NCBI GenBank assembly: GCA_030998225.1
Contig: JAPYXD010000734.1
Coordinates: forward strand, 1,426,001-1,490,000
Reading direction: 5' to 3'
Origin: Diplolepis rosae
Lineage: Eukaryota; Arthropoda; Insecta; Hymenoptera; Diplolepididae
Length of the DNA: 64,000 bases
Shown here: piece after piece, positions 1 through 11,262 of the stretch
How positions within the stretch are numbered: the stretch's first letter is position 1
How the letters are laid out: every line of letters starts with the position of its first letter
Made by a program: the position numbers and the translations under genes
Notes under the pieces: generated by a model
Seen by the model: only the letters and a program-made list of their open reading frames with translations
Database searches by the model: none
What the model was told of the DNA's origin: nothing

Positions 1-3000
1 AGTTCAATGGACGTCAGGACTGATATAAATGCAAAAATAGCCGCGTAATACGCAAGATCAAACGAAATCTGACCTAAATAAGGTGGCAAAGTAATGCGCG
101 AATTCTTAGTACAGAATTTTATATAAAATGGCCAAGTAATGCGCGAGCTCTTCGGAATCTGGCTTAAAATTATGTGGCCAAGTAATTCGCGAATTCTTAG
201 TACAGAATTTTTATATAAAGTGGCCAAGTAATGCGCGAGCTCTTCGGACTCTGGCTTAAAATTATGTGTCCAAGTAATGCGCGAGTTCAATGGACGTCAG
301 GACTGATATAAATGCAAAAATAGCCGCGTAATACGCAGTTTAACGAAGTCTAACCTGAAAAGAGTGGCCAAGTAATGCACGAATTTTTAGGGTTATAAGA
401 ATTTTTATAAAGTGGCCAAAAAATAATAATTAACACGTAGGCTCCTTAGACTATGACCTGAATAAGGCGGCCAAGTAATGCGCGAGCTCTTCGGACTCTG
501 GCTTAAAATTATGTGGCCAAGTAATTCGCGAGTTCAATGGACGTCAGGACTGATATAAATGCAAAAATAGCCGCGTAATACGCGAGATCAAACGAAATCT
601 GACCTAAATAAGGTGGCAAAGTAATGCGCGAATTCTTAGTACAGAATTTTTATATAAAGTGGCCAAGTAATGCGCGAGCTCTTCGGACTCTGGCTTAAAA
701 TTATGTGGCCAAGTAATGCGCGAATTCTTAGTACAGAATTTTTATATATAAAGTGTCCAAGTAATGCGCGAGTTCAATGGACGTCAGGACTGATATAAAT
801 ACAAAAATAGGCGCGTAATACGCGAGTTGAACGCAGTCTGACCTGAAAAGAGTGGCCAAGTAATGCGCGAATTCTTAGGGGTATAAGAATTTTTATATAA
901 AGTGGCCAAAAAATAATAATTAACATTTAGGGTCCTTAGACTCTGACCTGAATAATGCGGCCAAGTAATGCGCGAGCACTTCGGACTCAGATTTTCAGTA
1001 AGGTGGCCAATTAATGCGCGAGTTCAATGGAGTTCAGGACTGATATAAATGCAAAAAAAGCCGCGTAATACGCGATATCAAACAATGTCTGACCTAAATA
1101 AGGTGGAAAAGTAATGCGCGAATTCTTAGTACCAGATTTTTATATAAAGTGGCCAAGTAATGCGCGAGCTCTTCGGAATCTGGCTTAAAATTATGTGGCC
1201 AAGTAATGCGCGTGTTCAATGGACGTCAGGACTGATATAAATACAAAAATAGCCGCGTAATACGCGAGTTGAACAAAGTCTGATCTGAAAAGAGTGGCCA
1301 AGTAATGCGCGAGCTCTTCGGACTCAGATTTTTAGTAAGGTGGCCAAGTAATGCGCGAGTTCAATGGACGTCAGGACTGATATAAATGCCAAAATAGCCT
1401 CGTAATACGCGAGATCAAACGAAGTCTGACCTAAATAAGGAGGCAAAGTAATGCGCGAATTCTTAGTACAGAATTTTAATATAAAGTGGCCAAGTAATGC
1501 GCGAGCTCTTCGGACTCTGGCTTAAAATTATGTGGCCAACTAATGCGCGAGTTCAATGGACGTCAGGACTGATATAAATACAAAAATAGCCGCGTAATAC
1601 GCGAGTTGAACAAAGTCTGATCTGAAAAGAGTGGCCAAGTAATGCGCGAGCTCTTCGGACTCAGATTTTCAGTAAGGTGGCCAAGTAATGCGCGAGTTCA
1701 ATGGACGTCAGGACTGATATAAATGCCAAAATAGCCTCGTAATACGCGAGATCAAACGAAGTCTGACCTAAATAAGGAGGCAAAGTAATGCGCGAATTCT
1801 TAGTACAGGATTTTTATATAAAGTGGCCAAGTAATGCGCGAGCTCTTCGGACTCTGGCTTAAAATTATGTGGCCAAGTAATTCGCGAGTTCAATGGACGT
1901 CAGGACTGATATAAATGCAAAAATAGCCGCGTAATACGCGAGATCAAACGAAGTCTGACCTAAATAAGGAGGCAAAGTAATGCGCGAATTCTTAGGAGTA
2001 CAGAATTTTTATATAAAGTAGCCAAGTAATGCGCGAGCTCTTCGGACTCTGGCTTAAAATTATGTGGCCAAGTAATGCGCGAGTTCAATGGACGTCAGGA
2101 CTGATATAAATACAAAAATGGCCGCGTAATACGCGAGTTGAACGAAGTCTGATCTGAAAAGAGTGGCCAAGTAATGCGCGAATTCTTAGGGGTATAAGAA
2201 TTTTTATAAAGTGGCCAAAAAATAATAATTAACACTTAGGGTCCTTAGACTCTGACCTGAATAAAGCGGCCAAGTAATGCGCGAGCACTTCGGACTCTGA
2301 TTTACAGTAAGGTGGCCAAGTAATGCGCGAGTTCAATGGACGTCAGGACTGATATAAATGCAAAAATAGCCGCGTAATACGCGAGATCAAACGAAATCTG
2401 ACCTAAATAAGGTGGCAAAGTAATGCGCGAATTCTTAGTACAGAATTTTAATATAAAGTGGCCAAGTAATGCGCGAGCTCTTCGGACTCTGGCTTAAAAT
2501 TATGTGGCCAAGTAATGCGCGAGTTCAATGGACGTCAGGACTGATATAAATGCAAAAAATAGGCGCGTAATACGAGAGTTGAACGCAGTCTGACCTGAAA
2601 AGAGTGGCCAAGTAATGCGCGAATTCTTAGGGTTATAAGAATTTTTATAAAGTGGCCAAAAAATAATAATTAACACTTAGGGTCCTTAGACTCTGACCTG
2701 AATAACGCGGCCAAGTAATACGCGAGCTCTTCGGACTCTGGCTTAAAATTATGTGGCCAAGTAATGCGCGAGTTCAATGGACGTCAGGACTGATATAAAT
2801 GCACAAAAAGCCGCGTAATACGCGAGATCAAACAAAGTCTGACCTAAATAAGGTGGCAAATTAATGCGCGAATTCTTAGTACAGGATTTTTATATAAAGT
2901 GGCCAAGTAATGCGCGAGCTCTTCGGACTCTGGCTTAAAGTTTTTTGGCCAAGTAATGCGCCAATTCTTAGGGGTATAAGAATTTTTATAATGTGGTCAA

Positions 3001-3434
3001 AAAATAATAATTAACACTTAGGGTCCTTAGACTCTGACCTGAATAAAGCGGCCAAGTAATGCGCGAGCACTTCGGACTCTGATTTACAGTAAGGTGGCCA
3101 AGTAATGCGCGAGTTCAATGGACGTCAGGACTGATATCAATGCAAAAATAGCCGCGTAATACGCGAGATCAAACAATGTCTGACCTAAATAAGGTGGCAA
3201 AGTAATGCGCGAATTCTTAGTACAGGATTTTTATATAAAGTGGCCAAGTAATGCGCGAGCTCTTCGGACTCTGGCTTAAAATTATGTGGCCAAATAATGC
3301 GCAAAGTTAAATGGACGTCAGGACTGATATAAATACAAAAAATAGTCGCGTAATACGCGAGTTCAACGAAACCTGACCTAAATAAGGTGGCCAAAAATGC
3401 GCGAGTTACAACGAAATCTGACCCAGACAAAGTG
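1..3434 (+). repeat. Satellite array, left arm (higher-order repeat of ~46-bp monomers)
   Basis: The stretch is a tandem array of related monomers of about 44-56 bp, most of them 46 bp. Nearly every monomer begins with the core GGCCAAGTAATGCGCGAG or a close variant such as CCGCGTAATACGCGAG. Four or more monomer types (with tails ttcaatggacgtcagg, ctcttcggactctgg, attcttagtacag and atcaaacgaaatctg) alternate in blocks of about 140-280 bp, so this is a higher-order repeat with variable composition. The ttcaatggacgtcagg type occurs about sixteen times. The array reaches the window edge, so its true length is unknown. No gene is visible; short open frames in it are read-through of the repeat. The same family returns in opposite orientation at 4653-7500. 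Confidence 0.95.
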
Positions 3435-3508
3435 GCCAGATGTAAGAACATAAACCGTGAAGGGACGACTGAAACACGGTGGGTCCCAATTTCTCATTTC
3501 ACATTTTT

Positions 3509-4648
3509 TTATGACCCTTTTTTAAGTATAGGGTTGTAAATCTTAGAAAGGTTTTCTATGTCGGTTCTAAGATTCACCGCATCGTTCGTACCTGCAATGT
3601 GACACATTTCCAACAGCAACCTTTTTTTGTAGTTTTTTTCGTTAGCTAAGATTTTTGTTCTATCAAAATCGAAGAAGTGATCTCTTTCAATCGTATGTTT
3701 TGTTAGCGCGTTTTGTTTATTGGGGCTTTCTCTAATGTTGTTTTTATGTTCTTTTAGTCTGTTTTTAAGGAATCGTTTCGTTTGACGTATATAGACAGCC
3801 TTGCAGTCATTCCCTTTGCACGGAACGCTGTAGACGACGTTAGATGATTGATCTTTGGGTATTTTGTCCTTGGTGGGTATGAAGATCGTTTTTAGGTTTT
3901 TTTGGTTTTTGTACGCAGTGTTTATGTTGTAGCTATGTAAGATTCCTGATATTCTCTCTGACAGAACTTCAACGTAAGGGATACTACTGAAGGGTTTGTT
4001 TTCTGTGTTTATGTCGGCCTGATTGTTACCTAATCGTGTCTTATGTTCAAGGGTAAGAAGTCTTAGATTTATAATCTCTTGCGTGAACTGTTGTGGATAG
4101 TCATTTTCTAGTAGTGTATCTATAATTAGTTTAAGGTTGTTTTTGTGAAATTCTTTATCTGAAAGTAGAATTGCCCTGTCAACTAAGTTGTTTACAACAC
4201 TTTTCTTGTATCTGAGGGGGTGATGGGAATTAAAGCTAAGGTATCTTCCAGACCAAGTCGGTTTCCTATACCAATTGAAAGATAGTTTTTGATTCTGTTT
4301 CCTAGTCATAGTGACATCTAGAAAATTAATAGCACCATTTATCTCTTTTTCTAGGGTGAATTCAATATTGAGGGAATTGTTGTTGAAGATTTGCAAAATG
4401 TGGTTCACTTGTGTGTCAGGAACCACGATGAGAATATCGTCTACGTATCGAAAGTAAACAGGTACTTCAAAATCAAGATTAGAGAGCCTGTCTTTTTCTA
4501 GGTCATCCATCACTATATCTGCAAGGACGGGGGAGAAAGGAGAACCCATTGGTAATCCGCGTTTTTGAAAATAGGTGGTGCCATCGAAATTAAAGTCTGT
4601 GCTATCTAAGCATAATCGCAACCCTTCTTCATATTCCTTCCATGGCAA
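3509..4648 (-). CDS. Penelope-like element RT plus GIY-YIG endonuclease, 5'-truncated
   Basis: A 379-residue open frame on the minus strand encodes the C-terminal two thirds of a Penelope-like retroelement protein. The RT palm is clear: GLPMGSPFSPVLADIVM near residues 31-47 and the catalytic YVDD near residues 68-71. The C-terminal part carries a GIY-YIG endonuclease (VVYSVPC, then AVYIRQTKR, then NRLKEHKNN). The usual glycine of YIGQT is arginine here, which may weaken the nuclease. The RT fingers are missing: similarity to the family begins at about 4652, exactly where satellite sequence starts, so the annotated methionine is probably not a true start. The frame is otherwise free of stops, suggesting a fairly young copy. 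Satellite arrays of opposite orientation flank it on both sides. PLEs copy themselves by target-primed reverse transcription in the nucleus. Confidence 0.9.
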   Translation of the reverse strand: MPWKEYEEGLRLCLDSTDFNFDGTTYFQKRGLPMGSPFSPVLADIVMDDLEKDRLSNLDFEVPVYFRYVDDILIVVPDTQVNHILQIFNNNSLNIEFTLEKEINGAINFLDVTMTRKQNQKLSFNWYRKPTWSGRYLSFNSHHPLRYKKSVVNNLVDRAILLSDKEFHKNNLKLIIDTLLENDYPQQFTQEIINLRLLTLEHKTRLGNNQADINTENKPFSSIPYVEVLSERISGILHSYNINTAYKNQKNLKTIFIPTKDKIPKDQSSNVVYSVPCKGNDCKAVYIRQTKRFLKNRLKEHKNNIRESPNKQNALTKHTIERDHFFDFDRTKILANEKNYKKRLLLEMCHIAGTNDAVNLRTDIENLSKIYNPILKKGS

Positions 4649-4652
4649 TGAT

Positions 4653-7500
4653 CCTTATTTAGGTCAGATTTCGTTTGATCTCGCGTATTACGCGGCTATT
4701 TTTGCATTTATATCAGTCCTGACGTCCATTGAACTCGCGCATTACTTGGCCACCTTACTGTAAATCAGAGTCCGAAGTGCTCGCGCATTACTTGGCCGCC
4801 TTATTCAGGTCATAGTCTAAGGAGCCTACGTGTTAATTATTATTTTTTGGCCACTTTATAAAAATTCTTATAACCCTAAAAATTCGTGCATTACTTGGCC
4901 ACTCTTTTCAGGTTAGACTTCGTTAAACTGCGTATTACGCGGCTATTTTTGTATTTATATCAGTCCTGACGTCCATTGAACTCGCGAATTACTTGGCCAC
5001 ATAATTTTAAGCCAGAGTCCGAAGAGCTCGCGCATTACTTGGCCACTTTATATAAAAATCCTGTACTAAGAATTCGCGCATTACTTTGCCTCCTTATTTA
5101 GGTCAGACTTCGTTTGATCTCGCGTATTACGCTGCTATTTTTGCATTTATATCAGTCCTGACGTCCATTGAACTCGCGCATTACTTGGCCACCTTACTGA
5201 AAATCTGAGTCCGAAGAGCTCGCGCATTACTTGGCCACTCTTTTCAGATCAGACTTTGTTCAACTCGCGTATTACGCGGCTATTTTTGCATTTATATCAG
5301 TCCTGACGTCCATTGAACTCGCGCATTTCTTGGCCACCTTACTCAGAATCAGAGTCTGATGTGCTCGCGCATTACTTGGCCACCTTACTGAAAATCTGAG
5401 TCCGAAGAGCTCGCTCATTACTTTGCCACCTTATTTAGGTCAGACTTTGTTTGATCTCGCGTATTACGCGGCTTTTTGTGCATTTATATCAGTCCTGACG
5501 TCCATTGAGCTCGCGCATTACTTGGCCACTTTATATAAAAATCCTGTACTAAGAATTCGCGCATTACTTTGCCTCCTTATTTAGGTCAGACTTCGTTTGA
5601 TCTCGCGTATTACGCGGCTATTTTTGCATTTATATCAGTCCTGACGTCCATTGAACTCGCGCATTACTTGGCCACCTTACTCAGAATCAGAGTCTGATGT
5701 GCTCGCGCATTACTTGGCCACTTTACTGAAAATCTGAGTCCGAAGTGCTCGCGCATTACTTGGCCGCCTTATTCAGGCCATAGTCTAAGGATTAATTATT
5801 AATGTGTTAATTATTATTTTTTGGCCACTTTATAAAAATTCTTATAACCCTAAAAATTCGTGCATTACTTGGCCACTCTTTTCAGGTTAGACTTCGTTAA
5901 ACTGCGTATTACGCGGCTATTTTTGTATTTATATCAGTCCTGACGTCCATTGAACTCGCGCATTTCTTGGCCACCTTACTCAGAATCAGAGTCTGATGTG
6001 CTCGCGCATTACTTGGCCACCTTACTGAAAATCTGAGTCCGAAGAGCTCGCTCATTACTTTGCCACCTTATTTAGGTCAGACTTTGTTTGATCTCGCGTA
6101 TTACGCGGCTTTTTGTGCATTTATATCAGTCCTGACGTCCATTGATCTCGCGAATTACTTGGCCACATAATTTTAAGCCAGAGTCCGAAGAGCTCGCTCA
6201 TTACTTGGCCACTTTATATAAAAATCCTGTACTAAGAATTCGCGCATTACTTTGCCTCCTTATTTAGGTCAGATTTCGTTTGATCTCGCGTATTACGCGG
6301 CTATTTTTGCATTTATATCAGTCCTGACGTCCATTGAACTCGCGCATTACTTGGACACATAATTTTAAGCCAGAGTCCGAAGAGCTCGCGCATTACTTGG
6401 CCACTTTATATAAAAATTCTGTACTAAGAATTCGCGCATTACTTGGCCACATAATTTTAAGCCAGAGTCCGAAGAGCTCGCGCATTACTTGGCCACTTTA
6501 TATAAAAATTCTGTACTAAGAATTCGCGCATTACTTTGCCACCTTATTTAGGTCAGATTTCGTTTGATCTTGCGTATTACGCGGCTATTTTTGCATTTAT
6601 ATCAGTCCTGACGTCCATTGAACTCGCGAATTACTTGGACACATAATTTTAAGCCAGAGTCCGAAGAGCTCGCGCATTACTTGGCCACTTTATATAAAAA
6701 TCTTGTACTAAGAATTCGCGCATTACTTTGCCACCTTATTTAGGTCAGACTTCGTTTGATCTCGCGTATTACGCGGCTATTTTTGCATTTATATCAGTCC
6801 TGACGTCCATTGAACTCGCGCATTACTTGGCCACCTTACTCAGAATCAGAGTCTGATGTGCTCGCGCATTACTTGGCCACTTTACTGAAAATCTGAGTCC
6901 GAAGTGCTCGCGCATTACTTGGCCGCCTTATTCAGGCCATAGTCTAAGGATCCTACGTGTTAATTATTATTTTTTGGCCACTTTATAAAAATTCTTATAA
7001 CCCTAAAAATTCGTGCATTACTTGGCCACTCTTTTCAGGTTAGACTTCGTTAAACTGCGTATTACGCGGCTATTTTTGTATTTATATCAGTCCTGACGTC
7101 CATTGAACTCGCGAATTACTTGGCCACATAATTTTAAGCCAGAGTCCGAAGAGCTCGCGCATTACTTGGCCACTTTATATAAAAATCCTGTACTAAGAAT
7201 TTGCGCATTACTTTGCCTCCTTATTTAGGTCAGACTTCGTTTGATCTCGCGTATTTTGCGGCTATTTTTGCATTTATATCAGTCCTGACGTCCATTGAAC
7301 TCGCGCATTACTTGGCCACCTTACTCAGAATCAGAGTCTGATGTGCTCGCGCATTACTTGGCCACCTTACTCAGAATTAGAGTCCGAAGTGCTCGCGCAT
7401 TACTTGGCCATTTTTTATCAGTCTTAGAATCCGTAGTGCTACTGTATTAATTGGCCACTCTATTTAAGTCAGAGTTCGAATAACTCTCGTAATATTTTGC
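4653..7500 (-). repeat. Satellite array, right arm (same family, inverted)
   Basis: This is the same satellite as the left arm but on the opposite strand: the core reads CTCGCGCATTACTTGGCC. The reverse complement of the ggacgtcagg monomer appears about thirteen times. The first unit begins directly at the broken 5' end of the Penelope-like frame (about 4652). The last units (about 7380-7500) are more diverged and fade into unique AT-rich sequence. The order of monomer types does not mirror the left arm, so this is not one simple foldback duplication. No gene is supported. Confidence 0.95.
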
Positions 7501-8428
7501 CACTTTACAACAATCTTATAATCTGAAAAACTCGGACATCATACTTATAAACTTAATATTGTATTTTTCCGGGTTCCATTTATTAAGAATCAGAGGTTTC
7601 GAAAAACCAGGAATTTAATTTTTCGTGAATTTCCACTTTAGTTGCATTTTACTTTCTATATCCACAGAAATGTGTACAATTTTTACGACGTCGGGACCGT
7701 AGTGAGTGCCTTTCCTTACAAGAGTTTTTCGAACATGTGGTGGGTCTTTGCTTTTGTCGGACGCTTGAGCATATAATAATCTCAAGTGCCGGGGACATTA
7801 AAATAAGGTTTTACTGTGTATAACCCTTGGTGTTGGAACCTGACCTATCTGGAGAATGCTTTCTATACACGTCAAACTCTGAACACTAGTCTTCCTAAAT
7901 ACGACTTCTTCCCAAATCAGTTTTCTTTTAGCCATGTGGCAGAGTGGTGGACTTACTTTCGTCTGTCATCCCTGCGGCTTCGGAGAAAATACAAAATAAA
8001 AATTTTTCTGTACCAATTACATCGTTCTTATTGTTTTAACTTCAGTGTCCTTTACTTCTGGTGCTCGTGAATGTGTGTGGTTTGCTGTGCGTGCTTTACC
8101 AAGGATCCACGTTATATTCTCCATCGTGTTGTTTCTTTCTTTGGTGAAATAATCGTGTTTATATATGTGCCCTTGAGAGAGTGCGTTCCGCGGTCGCATT
8201 TTTCACGGTTCCTGTGGGAGAGGATTACTCGTTGGAACAGTTTTTGGAACGGTCTGGTTCCTTCACACCTAGGAACTCGCTTACCCATAAGTCTTTCCGC
8301 ATGTTTACTCTATCTTTTTCTAATATCAATAAGCAAAGAAAAAAACAAAAAAACAAAAAATACAATAATTATTAAGTTGCATGTCTTAGTTAATAAATAT
8401 TTAAAGGTTACTATTAAGCTAATTGGCA
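7501..8428. other. Unassigned AT-rich stretch
   Basis: No recognisable gene. Open frames of 60-141 codons occur on both strands (for example around 7816-8496) but overlap one another, show no domain and have biased residues. Because a hammerhead-like motif follows, part of this stretch could be the untranslated region of a decayed Penelope-like element; that is inference only. Confidence 0.5.
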
Positions 8429-8459
8429 CTGAAGAGGGCCCCCATTTGTGGCCGAAACG
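8429..8459 (+). ncRNA. Hammerhead-ribozyme-like core (PLE-type relic)
   Basis: CTGAAGA at 8429-8435 fits the conserved CUGANGA box. GAAAC at 8454-8458 fits the second conserved box. Between them GGCC (8437-8440) can pair with GGCC (8450-8453) as stem II. Penelope-like elements are known to carry hammerhead motifs in their terminal pseudo-LTRs. I could not assign stems I and III or the cleavage site with certainty, and no RT lies next to it, so this may be an isolated terminal relic. Confidence 0.45.
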
Positions 8460-8769
8460 TTTGCCTTTTGTATTTTTTATGTGTTCTATCACTTAATTAA
8501 AAAAATAAATCCGTATCAAAACTGACCCCATGCCAAATTAACTATTACAAAATTATTATTGTGGGTCAATAAAACATTGAACATGTACGGAAACATGTCA
8601 CGATATAATTATACTTTAAGTTTAAAACAGTGAATAATGTGTTCTTTATTCAATGCACACAAATTGTCTAATTTAATTACTCAATTTACGTGATGTCTTT
8701 TCTAATATAACAACTGAATGTGTAAAATGCGAATTACAAATATTTCATTTAATACTGCGACAAAGTACA

Positions 8770-8838
8770 AAAGAAAGAACGAAAGAAAGTACGAAAGAAA
8801 ATACGAAAGAAAGCACGAAAGAAAGTACGAAAGAAAGT
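8770..8838 (+). repeat. Microsatellite-like tract, GAAAGAAAGTAC units
   Basis: About six imperfect copies of a 12-bp unit (gaaagaaagtac with variants gaac, atac, gcac) in a row. Confidence 0.85.
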
Positions 8839-11262
8839 AAATTTGTTTTGTCTGGAGTGGGGGCAAGCAGATTGCAAAGCTTACTTTGACCCGAAGCATT
8901 TATTTCGAATTTCATACTTCCAAATATTGCTACAAATGAGGGAAAAAAAATTTCTCATGTAACATAAACGGTTAAATAATTAAAATAAGTTCGAAAACCT
9001 TAAGTTCTGAGAACGCACGACCAAAATACAGGATTCAATATTACTTAATATGCTTATATATACAAATAATATTAATATAATTCAAATAATATGTATATAA
9101 AAGGGTTTATAATTACGAGAGGGCAAAATGTATGTATAGGGTCTAAAGTTTGGCGAACGAACGAGTATAGAACCTATAAAGTATGAGAGTTTTGTCTAAT
9201 CTATACATATTCCTAAAAACGATTTGAAAAAACAGTAGTGTATACGCGAATATACAGTGTGAGACCAATTCTGGAACATTCAAGTTTCACCACCCCAGTG
9301 CACTGATTGCATATCGTTGAATGGTAGATGAATATAAGTGGTGAGGTAGGGCAAAATCTCTCCCCTTTACTCAGTTGGTTTGTCCCCCTCGACGCCCTCG
9401 TCTAAAGTTGGTGTGCGATGTGTATATGTTTGTATTTAACACAAGCAAGAAGAAGAAGAAGTATTTAAGCAACTCATTTGTCGGCCGGTTCATTGGATAT
9501 AAGCACTTTGAGTGAAATTGAACTCCTATGACTGTTAGGAAACATGGAAAAAGGACAACGAGTACAGGCAGTAAAATGTGAGTGAAATATTTGATCGCCA
9601 TGCAAAAAAATATTTATTTGTACGTTTAAGAATCAAAATGTCATAAATAGTGGTTCTGTTTAACCCACAAAATATTTTTCCTTATAAAAAAAAGTATATA
9701 ATAATCCCTTTAATTTTGAAGAGAATCATCAAAATTTCGCAGAGGTGGTATAAATTAATTCACAAAATTTTTCTATTATTTACCATTGTGCGTGTACATT
9801 TACTGTTTATAGCGTTCAAAATTAAATTGCGAATCAAAATGATCCAATTATCGGAATCAATCGCCTGTTACCAAAGTAACATAGTAAACAAAACAGAAAT
9901 AAATGAACAAGTAACAATTGCCGCTCGACAGATACGAGTGAACTTGTACACATATTTATTTTTTAACTTTCAAAAGTGGATCATTTTGATCCCAAATTAG
10001 TAACCAGTTTGGTCTGCAGCAGTTTGATCTTTTAAGGTTTACTGTGAATTTTAAATTCAAGACATTCAAAGTATTAAACCTACATTCGGAAGATATGTTT
10101 TGATATTAGTTTCTGATCAAAACAAATCTTTATATTCTATCTTAACAATATAAGTAGAAACAATTTTGTTTATAAATGTATTTCATCACCGGTTATTGTT
10201 TTTATTTGAACCCTCTTCTAAATTTGAAGAATGTATTACAAGCTGAAGGAATTGAAAGTTAAAATTTTCGTTTAAGCTCAAAAATTATAAATTTTTACGG
10301 ATTACAATTAAAATCCTTTATAGTTGTCGAATTTAAGATTATATACAATTTATGCAACATTGAAAGCTAACCTTTTCAAGATATAGCAAATCCTCTTCAT
10401 TGCCATCCTCGCGATTGCCGCTTCTCCTACAACATCTGTGACAACAGACACATAAAAATGTTTTTTTTTCTTTTTTTACCAAGAGGACCTCAAAACGTCT
10501 AGTTTTGATTAACATTCAAAAAGCCCATTTTTGCACAGAACCAATACTTTCTGATGTGTGATAAATATAATAACTAAAATTTGTATATCAATTCGAACCA
10601 TAAAAATCTACAATTTTTATGAAGGCCGTGTGACGAGGCCTGTCATCACCAATTATATATAACCACTTTGCTAATAAAATAATAACTGTAATAAATTTTC
10701 GGGAGAATACATCAATGCAGAAAAATTTATTGCATTACTGCCCTGGTTAAAAAATTGGTTTAAATTATTAATTTAATTATAAAACGGTCGTACACTACTG
10801 GTGTCGTCAGAGTCTACCATACAGCCGTAAAATGAAACATTTCCATTAAAATATCTCGATAAAAAAGTAATTATAAATCGATCAAACTGAAGTAATAGTC
10901 GATTTGATTTTGACTCGATTTAACCACGGGCGACCAGGTCCAAACCCCCGGTTGCGGTATCAGTTGAATTCTAATTTTGCGATTCCTGTGCTGGGCCACA
11001 GAAAAATTTCGGCATGATAAATTCTTACATTTTTATTTTGGAATAGGACAGTTTTATATTAGGTGTACTTGAAATGGAGAAAATATGAACTTAAATAATA
11101 TTGTACAATTCCAAATTGATAGTCTTTAATCGCTCAATTATTTTCAGTGCTTTTCTAAATCTGTTGAATTGCAAATCCTCCAAATGTGTAATTATTTAAT
11201 TTTGAATTTGCTACTCACGTATTGATTGAATTAATTGATTTATTATAAAATTTTCTAATGAG
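8839..11262. other. AT-rich stretch without recognisable gene
   Basis: Long AT-rich sequence. A short (aag)n run at about 9445-9461 resembles the tails of the SINE-like fragments at 48187 and 54949 but has no clear body. Open frames of up to 116 codons (9650-10000) are rich in I, K, N, L and F, as expected of AT-rich noise, and show no domain. Upstream regulatory sequence or a first non-coding exon of the Myb/SANT gene could lie here but cannot be shown. Confidence 0.5.

Noticed and set aside
1..7500. Regular repeats that might be taken for a CRISPR array
   Set aside because: The units are related end to end with no unique spacers, the setting is animal DNA and no cas genes are present; it is a satellite.
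7816..8496. Open frames of 60-141 codons on both strands
   Set aside because: They overlap each other, lack any domain, and match what AT-rich sequence gives by chance.
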